Part shown: positions 52,656 through 60,967 of the stretch, one piece after another
Numbering within the stretch: the first letter of the stretch is position 1
Layout of the letters: each line of letters starts with the position of its first letter
NCBI GenBank assembly: GCA_947450325.1
Contig: CANFUT010000004.1
Coordinates: 62,001 to 126,000, forward strand
Direction: 5' to 3'
Origin: Flavobacteriia bacterium
GTDB taxonomy: Bacteria > Bacteroidota > Bacteroidia > Flavobacteriales_D > Crocinitomicaceae
DNA length: 64,000 bases
Notes under the pieces: generated by a model
The model's database searches: none
Seen by the model: the letters and a program-made list of their open reading frames with translations, nothing else
What the model was told of the DNA's origin: nothing
Translations under genes and position numbers: made by a program

Positions 52656-55600
52656 ATGTCAAAATTACTCAAAATTGTAGGAAGATTAACGGGCGGACTC
52701 TTAGAGTGGTTCTTAATTCTTTTTATAATTTTTGCTTTTGCGATTAGAACCAGTCCAGTACAAACTTTTTTGGCACAGCAAGTTACCAATTATCTTTCTA
52801 AAGAGCTCAAAACCAAATTTAAGGTCGATAAAGTTTCAATTATCTTTTTCAATAAAGTCGCTTTAGATGGCGTATTTGTGTTGGATCAGAAAAAAGACAC
52901 GTTGGCTTCCATTAATTCAGTTTTTGTAACGTTAAAGTCTTTCAATCAATACAGTAGGAAAATTGCATTGGATGAATTGCATTTGCAAGGAGGAATTGTC
53001 AAATTGAGTCGTGAAAAAGTGACTGGAGAGTACAATTATGGATTCATTGTAGATTATTTTGATTCAGGAAAAAAATCCACAAAAAGCTCGCCTTATCAAA
53101 TCACTTTAGACAATATCGGCTTGGAACGCGTTCGTTTTCATTACGATGACAACCGAAAAGGCTACAACACTTTTGGAATGGACTATGACCATTTGCAGTT
53201 CAATAATGTGTATTTGTATGCAAGTCGTTTCAAATCAGACAATGGTGTTTTAACTGGATTTATCAAACATCTTTCGGTTCGAGAAAAATGTGGATTTAGG
53301 CTTAAAAAATTCTCTACCGATTTCAATGTTTCTGACGAAGGAATAAAGCTAAAACGCTTACACATCATCACAGAAAATTCCCAAGTTTATTTTCCTAAAA
53401 TGTTCATGTTGATGAACGAAATGGAAGATTTTCAGGAATTTGAGGACAGTGTGACCTTTGATGCAGTGCTAAATGAGAGCAATGTTTCGATGAAAGACAT
53501 TTCCTATTTCGGAACAGCTTTGGAAGGAATGGATCAGCAAGTGATCATAAAAGCAGATGTTACGAACAAAATAAAAAACTTAAAAATTGCACATTTATTG
53601 TTAAAAACTGGAAATCGCACAAGGTTGGAAGGAACGGTCAATTTGCCAGATTTCAGGGAATTTAATCAAGCATTTTTTCAGGAGAAATTGGATTATGTTT
53701 ATGTTGATTTGAAAGATTTGCAGCAAATCAAATTGCCGAAAGATGTCGGAAATAAATATGTTTCACTGAATGAAACCGTCAATCGATTGGGGTATTTCCG
53801 TGCCATAGATTTGAAAGTAGATGGCTTTTATTCCCAGTTTGTGGTTGAATCTGATAAAATTTCTACTGCCTTGGGAAGTGTGAGATTGGATCACGGAATC
53901 ATGTTTAGCGAAAGCGAAAACAAGAAATCTTTCACTTTTGAGGAATCCCAAGCAAGTGAATACGATGTTAAAATTGACAGTTTTCAATTGGGGAAATTTT
54001 TCAATGAATCCACTTTAGGCAGTGTTTACGGAACTTTTTTCATGAATGGAGAAATTTTCGGCGATGGAAAAATCAATTTCAACAAAATCAATGGTGAAGT
54101 TTCTCGCATTGATTTTAACGGATATCCTTATAGAAATGTGATTGTAAATGAGGCGAGTTATATTGATAAAATTTTTACTGGAAACATTGATGTTAAAGAC
54201 GAGAATGCGGAATTGAATTACAATGGTTTTTTGGATTTTAATACAATCCAACATTTTAATTTTGATGTTGTTGTCAATCAAGCGCGGTTAAATAAATTGC
54301 ACTTGATAGATTCCGATACGCTTTTGACTTTAAATACGATTTTTCAAGCAGATATATCAGGTACAGAAATCAATAATTATTCTGGTTTTGTTGGTTTGCA
54401 ATCATTGAAATATCAAGCGGGAAAGAAATCATTTGATATTCCAAAAATGGATATCAATTTGGATAGAAGTCTAGAAAATGATCAATTAAGATTGGATAGT
54501 AAAATGATGCGTGCAACGATAAATGGAAAGATTGATTTCAAAACAATTGCAAATGATTTTAACAATCAGTTTAGTGTTGTTTTTCCAGCTTTATTTGCTT
54601 ACCAGAAACCGCCTAAATCTAGTATTCAGAATCACTTCAACTACAATATTACTGTCCAAGATATCAATGATTTATTGGCTGTTTTTGTTCCAAAATTGAA
54701 AGTGAGCAAGGGCACAGCGATTTATGGAGATTATGACGGATATACCAACGACTTTTCCATGAATTTAAATTCGAGTAAAGTCAGTTATGGAATATTTGAA
54801 TCAAAAATTCTAAATCTTCAACAATCATTTAGCGATTCTACCCTGACTGCTGATTATCAATTGGGAACATTCTCTATGAATGATACCTTGGAAGTGAAAA
54901 ATGTAGCTTTTTTAACTTCAGGTGTAAAAGGTAATTTGCATTCTTCACTCAATTGGAATCCTTCAACAGACAATGAATCCAATTTTATTTGGGATACCAA
55001 AGTAAAAGGAATTAGCAGTTATATTTTTGATTTACAACCTTCGTTTTTTAGTATCAACAAACACCGTTGGGATATAGAAAATGCAGCTGAAATTGGTTTT
55101 CTTCCTCAAGATATTCATATTGATCAGTTTAAGATGCACAGAGACAACCAATTTATATCTTTAAATGGAGCACTTTCTGCTGACACTTCAGAATCTTTGG
55201 ATATTAAAATCAATGCTTTTCAATTAGAAGATTTTAGTAGTTTAATGGGATTCAAAACGGTAATCAAAGGAGAAGTGAATGGAGAGGTGAACATGTCAAA
55301 TCCTTTCGAGAAGATTAACTTTTTTGGTGATGCTGTTGTTTCTAATTTCTTTTTAAATAACCAAGAAGTTGGCGAAGTTAACCTTCATGGAAAATGGAAT
55401 AAATTGAAAGAAAGTATTGTTTTGAATGGCGATTTGTATTATAAAAAGAACAAAACATTCAATTTTGATGGAGATTATTACATCTACAAAGACAAAAACA
55501 ATATCAATTTTGTGTTGGATTTTGATCAAACAAATATTCAATTTGCAAGTGCATTTTTGGACCCAAAAGTGGTTAGCAATGTAAAGGGATTATTGGACGG

Positions 55601-57227
55601 AAAAATGCATATCACAGGAACTCCAGAATCACCTGAATTAGAAGGTGACGTTGATCTACTAGGAGGAAATGCTAAGATCGAAATGTTTGGCGTTAATTTC
55701 GGTTTCAATGGTAGAATTGAAATTGAAAAAGACATGTTCATCGTCAATAATATGCCAGTAATTGATGAAGAAGGAAACACAGGTTCGATGAACGGAACTG
55801 TTTTACATACCGATTTTGAGGATTGGAATTTTGATTTGTTTTTTAACATCGAGGAATACTATGACGTCGACCAAAGAAAGTTGGTAAAAGTTGACAATTT
55901 TCTGGTGTTGAACACCCAATACGAGGAGGGAAGTGTTTATTATGGAAAAGGTTACGCTACAGGAAATGCAAATATATCTGGTTATGCAGATAACTTGGAA
56001 GTAATTGTAAACATGAAAACTGAGCGCAATACACACATCAATTTCCCCATGTATGGCGTTACTGAATTGGAAGACGAATTGAGTTTCAAATGGGAGAATT
56101 TAATCAAAGATTCTGTCATTGTTTTACCTGAAATAGATTTTACTGGAGTCGATTTAGATTTGAATTTCAATGTGACACCAGATGCAACTTTAAAATTGAT
56201 TTTTGACGATCAAACGGGCGATGAAATTACGGCACAAGGAAGAGGTCAAATTGGCATTAAATTGACCAATTTGAATGATTTATCAATGGATGGTACTTAT
56301 ACAGTTACACATGGGAATTATAACTTCGTATTGGGCGTTTTGAAAAAATCATTTAACATCGATAATGGTGGAACGATTTCATGGAATGGAGGAGGAGCAG
56401 AAGATGCAACCTTGAATTTGAAATCAAATTATTTAGTCAGCGCGAATGTAAACGATATTGTTCAAGATTTGGAAAGCAAGAAATCGACAGCATCGAATCA
56501 ACCAGTTTTTTGTAATTTGTATTTGACAGGAATGTTGTCAGATCCGCAAATTCGATTTGAAATAAAATCTCCCAAAGCTTCGGAAAGTGCCCGCGCAGCA
56601 ATTGAGCGTATCAACAGCAATTCCGATGAGTTGAACAAACAATTTTTCTCCTTGTTGATAGCCAATCGTTTCCAGCCAAATGTTGGTGTTTCGGGAACAG
56701 GTTCTGGAAGCAATGCTGCGTTGGACGCTTTGTCTGGTCAGATCAATAGTTTGTTGGGTGAACTTTCAAAAGACGTTCGTTTGAATGTGGATTTGAAAAA
56801 CGACATCATCACTGGGCAAAATTCTCAAAAAATTGGATTTTCGACAAATGCTTTGAATGATAAATTGATTATTACTGGCGTTTTTGGTGTAGAAAAAAAT
56901 GCAGGCGGTTCCAATCAAAGTACATTTATTGGAGATTTAAATTTGGAGTATATTTTAGATGACAATGGAAATTTTAGGGTGAGTATTTTCAATGAATCCA
57001 ACGATTATACTGTAATCCAAGATAGAAATTTGGGTCGATTTACTCAGGGTGTTGGTCTGCAGTATCAGGAAGATTTTCAAACTTTGAATGATTTTAAATT
57101 GTTACAAACGTTTTTTGATTTCTTTCGAAAAGATAAAAAAGTAACGCTAACCAGAAAACGAAAACGAACACCAGTTCCACCTATCAAACAACCAGAAAAT
57201 ATTTCCAAACCTGACGAGGAAAATTAA
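52656..57227 (+). CDS. tamB: TamB-like translocation and assembly module protein (DUF490)
   Basis: A 1523-residue protein from the ATG at 52656 (MSKLLKIVGRLTGGLLEWFL). One N-terminal membrane helix (about 12-34) is followed by a very long beta-strand repeat region, the beta-taco fold of the AsmA/TamB superfamily, and the C-terminal DUF490 domain (about 1080-1480). The latter contains GNANISGYADNLEVIVNMKT and FTGVDLDLNF-type repeats. These proteins span the periplasm and are thought to move lipids or help autotransporter assembly with an outer membrane partner. It lies 101 bases before the biotin carboxylase gene. Confidence 0.88.
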   Translation: MSKLLKIVGRLTGGLLEWFLILFIIFAFAIRTSPVQTFLAQQVTNYLSKELKTKFKVDKVSIIFFNKVALDGVFVLDQKKDTLASINSVFVTLKSFNQYSRKIALDELHLQGGIVKLSREKVTGEYNYGFIVDYFDSGKKSTKSSPYQITLDNIGLERVRFHYDDNRKGYNTFGMDYDHLQFNNVYLYASRFKSDNGVLTGFIKHLSVREKCGFRLKKFSTDFNVSDEGIKLKRLHIITENSQVYFPKMFMLMNEMEDFQEFEDSVTFDAVLNESNVSMKDISYFGTALEGMDQQVIIKADVTNKIKNLKIAHLLLKTGNRTRLEGTVNLPDFREFNQAFFQEKLDYVYVDLKDLQQIKLPKDVGNKYVSLNETVNRLGYFRAIDLKVDGFYSQFVVESDKISTALGSVRLDHGIMFSESENKKSFTFEESQASEYDVKIDSFQLGKFFNESTLGSVYGTFFMNGEIFGDGKINFNKINGEVSRIDFNGYPYRNVIVNEASYIDKIFTGNIDVKDENAELNYNGFLDFNTIQHFNFDVVVNQARLNKLHLIDSDTLLTLNTIFQADISGTEINNYSGFVGLQSLKYQAGKKSFDIPKMDINLDRSLENDQLRLDSKMMRATINGKIDFKTIANDFNNQFSVVFPALFAYQKPPKSSIQNHFNYNITVQDINDLLAVFVPKLKVSKGTAIYGDYDGYTNDFSMNLNSSKVSYGIFESKILNLQQSFSDSTLTADYQLGTFSMNDTLEVKNVAFLTSGVKGNLHSSLNWNPSTDNESNFIWDTKVKGISSYIFDLQPSFFSINKHRWDIENAAEIGFLPQDIHIDQFKMHRDNQFISLNGALSADTSESLDIKINAFQLEDFSSLMGFKTVIKGEVNGEVNMSNPFEKINFFGDAVVSNFFLNNQEVGEVNLHGKWNKLKESIVLNGDLYYKKNKTFNFDGDYYIYKDKNNINFVLDFDQTNIQFASAFLDPKVVSNVKGLLDGKMHITGTPESPELEGDVDLLGGNAKIEMFGVNFGFNGRIEIEKDMFIVNNMPVIDEEGNTGSMNGTVLHTDFEDWNFDLFFNIEEYYDVDQRKLVKVDNFLVLNTQYEEGSVYYGKGYATGNANISGYADNLEVIVNMKTERNTHINFPMYGVTELEDELSFKWENLIKDSVIVLPEIDFTGVDLDLNFNVTPDATLKLIFDDQTGDEITAQGRGQIGIKLTNLNDLSMDGTYTVTHGNYNFVLGVLKKSFNIDNGGTISWNGGGAEDATLNLKSNYLVSANVNDIVQDLESKKSTASNQPVFCNLYLTGMLSDPQIRFEIKSPKASESARAAIERINSNSDELNKQFFSLLIANRFQPNVGVSGTGSGSNAALDALSGQINSLLGELSKDVRLNVDLKNDIITGQNSQKIGFSTNALNDKLIITGVFGVEKNAGGSNQSTFIGDLNLEYILDDNGNFRVSIFNESNDYTVIQDRNLGRFTQGVGLQYQEDFQTLNDFKLLQTFFDFFRKDKKVTLTRKRKRTPVPPIKQPENISKPDEEN

Positions 57228-57270
57228 GGCAAAAGTTTTCAATTTTGTGTAATATTTTAGGCTAAAAATC

Positions 57271-57300
57271 CTTGTTTTTATAAGTTTATACTTACTTTTG
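57271..57300 (+). promoter_or_regulatory. Predicted promoter of the biotin carboxylase gene
   Basis: TACTTTTG at 57293-57300 matches the -7 consensus fully, with CTTG at 57271-57274 as a weaker -33 box 18 bases upstream. The box overlaps the palindrome at 57296-57313. Confidence 0.5.
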
Positions 57301-57313
57301 AAGACTTTCAAAA
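57296..57313. promoter_or_regulatory. Inverted repeat overlapping the biotin carboxylase promoter
   Basis: TTTTGAA-GACT-TTCAAAA, seven-base arms with a four-base spacer, lies 15 bases before the ATG and covers the end of the -7 box. The half-site TTTGAA recurs in the palindrome before fadN (spacer five). It may be a repressor site (inference). Confidence 0.4.
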
Positions 57314-57328
57314 CTTAATTCCAAATAG

Positions 57329-58813
57329 ATGAAAAAAGTACTCGTTGCCAATAGAGGAGAAATTGCTAGAAGAGTAATTCGAACTTTGAAAAAAATGAAC
57401 ATTGCGAGCGTTGCAGTTTATTCTGATTCAGACGCAAATGCACCGCATGTTTTGGAAGCTGACGAGGCTGTTTATTTGGGAAAATCTCCTTCTGCAGAAA
57501 GTTATTTGCGACAAGATGCGATTTTAGACTATTGCAAAGAATTGGGCGTAGATGGAATTCATCCTGGATATGGATTTTTGTCTGAAAATGCTGTTTTTGC
57601 AGAAAAAGTAAAAGCGGCAGGAATCACTTTTATCGGACCTTCTGCACATGCAATGAATTTGATGGGAGATAAATTGTCTGCCAAACAAGCGGTTGCAGCT
57701 TACAATGTACCTTTGGTTCCTGGTGTTGACAGAGCAATCACAGATCCTGAAGAAGCGATTCAAATTGCGCAACAAGTTGGGTTGCCTGTATTGATCAAAG
57801 CGTCTGCTGGAGGCGGTGGAAAAGGAATGCGTTTGGTGGAAACATTGGAAGAATTGCCAGAACAAATGAAAATGGCGCAAAGTGAAGCACGTTCTTCTTT
57901 TGGCGATGATGCCGTTTTTATCGAAAAATTTGTGACCAAACCTAGACACGTCGAAATTCAAGTTTTTTCTGATTCTTTGGGAAATCACGTATATCTTTTT
58001 GAAAGAGAATGCAGCATTCAACGTCGACACCAAAAGGTGATCGAAGAAGCGCCAAGTGCAGTTTTAACGCCAGAAATCAGACAAAAAATGGGTGAATCTG
58101 CCGTTGCGGTTTGCAAAGCTTGTAACTACGAAGGCGCAGGAACCGTTGAGTTTTTGTTAGATGCAGATTTGAATTACTACTTCTTGGAAATGAATACCCG
58201 CTTGCAAGTGGAGCATCCAGTGACAGAAGAAATTACAGGATTGGATTTAGTTGAATGGCAAATTCGTGTTGCGCGCGGAGAACGTTTACCAAAATTACAA
58301 GATGAATTGAAAATCAATGGTCATGCAATTGAAGTGCGCGTTTATGCAGAAGATGCGTTAAACGGATTTACACCAGATATTGGAAATTTAAGAAGATATA
58401 GAATCCCTGTTGGAAAACATGTTCGTGTGGACGATGCTTTCGAAGAAGGAATGGACATTCCAATTTATTACGATCCAATGATTGCGAAATTGTGCGTTTG
58501 GGGTGAAACAAGAGAAATCGCCATCGAAAACACCATCAAAGCCATTGACGATTATCAAATTTCAGGATTAAAGACAACGTTGGATTTCGGAAAATACGTG
58601 ATGAAACACGAAGCTTTCCGCTCTGGAGATTTTGATACCAATTTCGTGAAACAATATTTTTCTGATCCAACAGTAATCAAAGATGCGATGGAAGAGGAGA
58701 AAGCAGCATTGTTGTCATCTGTTGATCAAATCTGGAATCAAATTCAAAAAAACAAACAAAAAGAATTCGTTTCAAAACCAATTCACGGTGCTTGGAAATT
58801 GATGAAGAAATAG
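57329..58813 (+). CDS. accC: Acyl-CoA carboxylase, biotin carboxylase subunit
   Basis: A 494-residue ATP-grasp enzyme that carboxylates biotin on its carrier protein. It starts MKKVLVANRGEIARRVIRTL and has the ATP-grasp loop KASAGGGGKGMR near residues 160-171 and ECSIQRRHQKV near 232. The catalytic EMNTRLQVEHPVTE is near 288-301 and the biotin carboxylase C domain with HAIEVRVYAEDA near 335. The C-terminal 40 residues extend beyond typical AccC. No biotin carrier or carboxyltransferase gene is adjacent, so it may serve acetyl-, propionyl- or methylcrotonyl-CoA carboxylase. Confidence 0.9.
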   Translation: MKKVLVANRGEIARRVIRTLKKMNIASVAVYSDSDANAPHVLEADEAVYLGKSPSAESYLRQDAILDYCKELGVDGIHPGYGFLSENAVFAEKVKAAGITFIGPSAHAMNLMGDKLSAKQAVAAYNVPLVPGVDRAITDPEEAIQIAQQVGLPVLIKASAGGGGKGMRLVETLEELPEQMKMAQSEARSSFGDDAVFIEKFVTKPRHVEIQVFSDSLGNHVYLFERECSIQRRHQKVIEEAPSAVLTPEIRQKMGESAVAVCKACNYEGAGTVEFLLDADLNYYFLEMNTRLQVEHPVTEEITGLDLVEWQIRVARGERLPKLQDELKINGHAIEVRVYAEDALNGFTPDIGNLRRYRIPVGKHVRVDDAFEEGMDIPIYYDPMIAKLCVWGETREIAIENTIKAIDDYQISGLKTTLDFGKYVMKHEAFRSGDFDTNFVKQYFSDPTVIKDAMEEEKAALLSSVDQIWNQIQKNKQKEFVSKPIHGAWKLMKK

Positions 58814-58830
58814 AGAAAATCTAAATATTA

Positions 58831-58863
58831 AAAAAGCGTTTGAAAAATCTCAAACGCTTTTTT
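58831..58863 (+). terminator. Intrinsic terminator after the biotin carboxylase gene
   Basis: A 13-base stem (58831-58843 with 58850-58862) around a 6-base loop, followed by a T-run. It is symmetric enough to work on both strands between convergent genes. Confidence 0.88.
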
Positions 58864-58893
58864 TATTCTTTTTAATCAAAGATCAAAATCAAT

Positions 58894-59298
58894 TTACCCT
58901 ATCATCTGCGCATTTGGATCCATCCAAAAAACTTCCCACAAATGTCCGTCTAAATCCTGAAATCCCCATTGATACATGAATCCGTGATCTTGCGGGTCAT
59001 TGGGCGTTGTCGCTCCAGCTTGTACTGCTTTTTCTACAAAAGGCACCACTTTTTCTTTTGAATCTACTTCCAAAGAAAGGATTACTTCAGTTGTTTGATT
59101 TGCATCAGCAATTTCTTTGTTGGTGAATGTTTTGAAGAATTCACGTTTCAGCAACATCACAAAAATATTTTTGTCAACGACCATACACGTTGCATTGTCA
59201 TCAGTCATTTCAGATTCAAATTCGTAATCCAAAGATTTGAAAAACGCCGTACTTTTTTCTAAGTCAGTCACTGGAAGGTTAATGAAGATTCTTGCCAT
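58894..59298 (-). CDS. VOC family (glyoxalase-like) protein
   Basis: A 134-residue protein from the ATG at 59298 (MARIFINLPVTDLEKSTAFF); an upstream in-frame start is implausible. It has the beta-alpha-beta-beta-beta module of the vicinal oxygen chelate fold: INLPVTDLEKSTAFFKSLDY, then the C-terminal GFQDLDGHLWEVFWM with the usual metal-ligand Glu. It resembles uncharacterised lactoylglutathione-lyase-like proteins; the reaction is unknown. It is convergent with the biotin carboxylase gene. Confidence 0.85.
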   Translation of the reverse strand: MARIFINLPVTDLEKSTAFFKSLDYEFESEMTDDNATCMVVDKNIFVMLLKREFFKTFTNKEIADANQTTEVILSLEVDSKEKVVPFVEKAVQAGATTPNDPQDHGFMYQWGFQDLDGHLWEVFWMDPNAQMIG

Positions 59299-59459
59299 TT
59301 TTGAGTTTTTTAAAATAAAATTGAAGGTGTAAAAATTCCACCTAAGCAAATATAATAGAATCTCAGAAAAGGAAGCGCAATGTTTGGGTGGATTTCAAAA
59401 ATTACTCGTTCAATTTCATAAATATTGTAACTTTACACTTTAAAATAAAAACATTTCAA

Positions 59460-59942
59460 ATGAGCCAAGTTTCCATAAAAAGTATTGAAAATGCGATAAA
59501 CATTGTTGACAATTTAGACGATGACGGACTAGAGCAATTGTCTGAACGTCATTCGTTGGCTCAACCGACGTTGTTGGGATATATTATGTCTGCAGCAATC
59601 GAATATCAAAATGAAAAATTAGAAGGATTGTTATTGTACTACTATTGCTTGATTTCTGAAAGTTTCACGCAAGAAGGTTTGGTAACAAATACTGTTACAG
59701 ATGATGACATCGACGCTTTCGAAGAACCTTATTTTGAAATGTTGGATGCTTATTTCGACAACAATGAAGACGATATTTTGGAAGATTTTTGTGATCAACC
59801 AGAGTTGGCGCGATTCATTTCAATTGAATTGAGCGAACCAGATGACGATGGAACTGAGTTAGACGATGAAACTGCAACACAATTGTTTATCGTCATGATT
59901 GCATTTACTACATTGCTTTCAAGATCTGTAAAAGCAGCATGA
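59460..59942 (+). CDS. Acidic hypothetical protein coupled to the PaaI-like thioesterase
   Basis: A 160-residue, strongly acidic helical protein from the ATG at 59460 (MSQVSIKSIENAINIVDNLD). A Leu/Tyr-rich helix (LEGLLLYYYCLISES) lies near residues 55-70 and an Asp/Glu-rich stretch near 95-145. No signal peptide. Its stop overlaps the thioesterase start by four bases, which argues for a linked role in acyl-CoA metabolism. A TAACTTTA box (59428-59435) close to the -7 consensus precedes it. I do not recognise the family. Confidence 0.65.
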   Translation: MSQVSIKSIENAINIVDNLDDDGLEQLSERHSLAQPTLLGYIMSAAIEYQNEKLEGLLLYYYCLISESFTQEGLVTNTVTDDDIDAFEEPYFEMLDAYFDNNEDDILEDFCDQPELARFISIELSEPDDDGTELDDETATQLFIVMIAFTTLLSRSVKAA

Positions 59943-60346
59943 AAACGGCACAAGAAATAGTCAATCTGATGATGCAAAATGATGCATTCAGTCAATGGAT
60001 GAACGTTGAGGTTCTTAAAATTGGCGCAGGTTTTTGCACTGTTTCTTGTAAAGTGAATTCAGATATGCTCAACGGATTTCATATATTACACGGCGGAATT
60101 AGTTATTCTTTGGCTGATTCCGCTTTGGCTTTTGCCTCCAATAGTTATGGAAATCAATGTGTAAGCACCGAAACATCCATTTCTCACACCAAACCTGCCA
60201 AATTAGGCGATACCCTTTTCGCAACTTGTGAAGAACTTCACCGTGGAAAAACCACTGGAATTTATGAAGTTAAAGTCACCAACCAAGACCAAAAATTGAT
60301 CGCTTTATTCAAAGGAACGGTGCACGTTTCTGAAAAGAAGTGGTAA
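59939..60346 (+). CDS. paaI: PaaI-like hotdog-fold thioesterase
   Basis: A 135-residue hotdog thioesterase. The active-site block LHGGISYSLADSALAFASN near residues 50-68 has the Asp of the PaaI type, and the VSTETSISHTKPAKLGDTLF strand-turn follows. PaaI hydrolyses hydroxyphenylacetyl-CoA and related thioesters, protecting the CoA pool in phenylacetate degradation. The neighbours (MarR, FadN-like enzyme, thiolase) fit acyl-CoA breakdown. Whether the substrate is aromatic cannot be told here, as paaA-E are not in the window. Confidence 0.85.
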   Translation: MKTAQEIVNLMMQNDAFSQWMNVEVLKIGAGFCTVSCKVNSDMLNGFHILHGGISYSLADSALAFASNSYGNQCVSTETSISHTKPAKLGDTLFATCEELHRGKTTGIYEVKVTNQDQKLIALFKGTVHVSEKKW

Positions 60347-60444
60347 AATTGAAACTTTAATTTATAAAGAATTTTTCCATTCTTTTGCTATGTATGCATA
60401 ATTTTTTTAACAAAATTTTATTGTGCGTGCTTAGAATATTTTTA

Positions 60445-60469
60445 TATCTTTAGGTCAACTTTAAAGATA
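60445..60469. promoter_or_regulatory. Inverted repeat on the -7 box just before the MarR gene
   Basis: TATCTTTA at 60445-60452 is repeated exactly as TAAAGATA at 60462-60469 with nine bases between. The left arm doubles as a -7-like box and the right arm ends four bases before the ATG. The placement is that of an autorepressor site for the MarR protein. Confidence 0.5.
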
Positions 60470-60472
60470 CAA

Positions 60473-60919
60473 ATGGAAAACAATCAAGATCCAACCATAG
60501 ATTTTTTTATTCGTCAAACTTGGCACAAAATTTCTCGCATGTACAATCAGCAAGCAGCTGAGCACAACATGACTATTTCCACGGGTTACATTTTATTGAT
60601 TATCGATAAAAATGGAACGCCAAGCACTCAACTTGGTCCAAGAATGGGAATGGAACCAACGAGTTTGTCACGCACTTTAAAAACCATGGAAGATGATGGT
60701 TTTATCTACAGAAAAGTGGATGAAGTGGACAAACGAAAAGTCTTGATTTTCTTGACTGAAAAAGGCTTGGAGCAGCGAAAAATTTCTAAAAAAGTAGTGT
60801 TGGATTTTAACAACAAATTGCTTTCAAAAATTCCGAAAAACAAATTGAAAGTTTATTTCGAAGTGATGGTCAAAATTGATCAAATCGCAGAAGATGAACT
60901 TCAAAAATTAGCTCAATAA
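60473..60919 (+). CDS. MarR family transcriptional regulator
   Basis: A 148-residue winged-helix dimer. The recognition region ISTGYILLIIDKNGTPSTQL (near 37-56) and LGPRMGMEPTSLSRTLKTME (near 56-75) is the MarR DNA-binding helix pair, followed by the wing DGFIYRKVDEVDKRKVLIFL (near 77-96). The ligand is likely an acyl- or aryl-CoA, judging from its place between paaI and fadN. It is preceded by a palindrome covering its own promoter and followed by another upstream of fadN. Confidence 0.9.
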   Translation: MENNQDPTIDFFIRQTWHKISRMYNQQAAEHNMTISTGYILLIIDKNGTPSTQLGPRMGMEPTSLSRTLKTMEDDGFIYRKVDEVDKRKVLIFLTEKGLEQRKISKKVVLDFNNKLLSKIPKNKLKVYFEVMVKIDQIAEDELQKLAQ

Positions 60920-60931
60920 ATTATAAACTTG

Positions 60932-60950
60932 GTTTGAAAGTTCTTCAAAC
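60932..60950. promoter_or_regulatory. Palindrome upstream of fadN
   Basis: GTTTGAA-AGTTC-TTCAAAC has perfect seven-base arms and a five-base spacer, and lies 17 bases before the fadN ATG. It is a candidate site for the MarR protein encoded just upstream. Confidence 0.5.
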
Positions 60951-60967
60951 TTAAAATTAGATCAAAA

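Noticed and set aside
52634-52789. Long N-terminal extension of TsaD
   Set aside because: The extra 52 residues (CCAKKVCTGL-type) do not match the family and lie across the tamB start; the TTG at 52633 gives the normal length.
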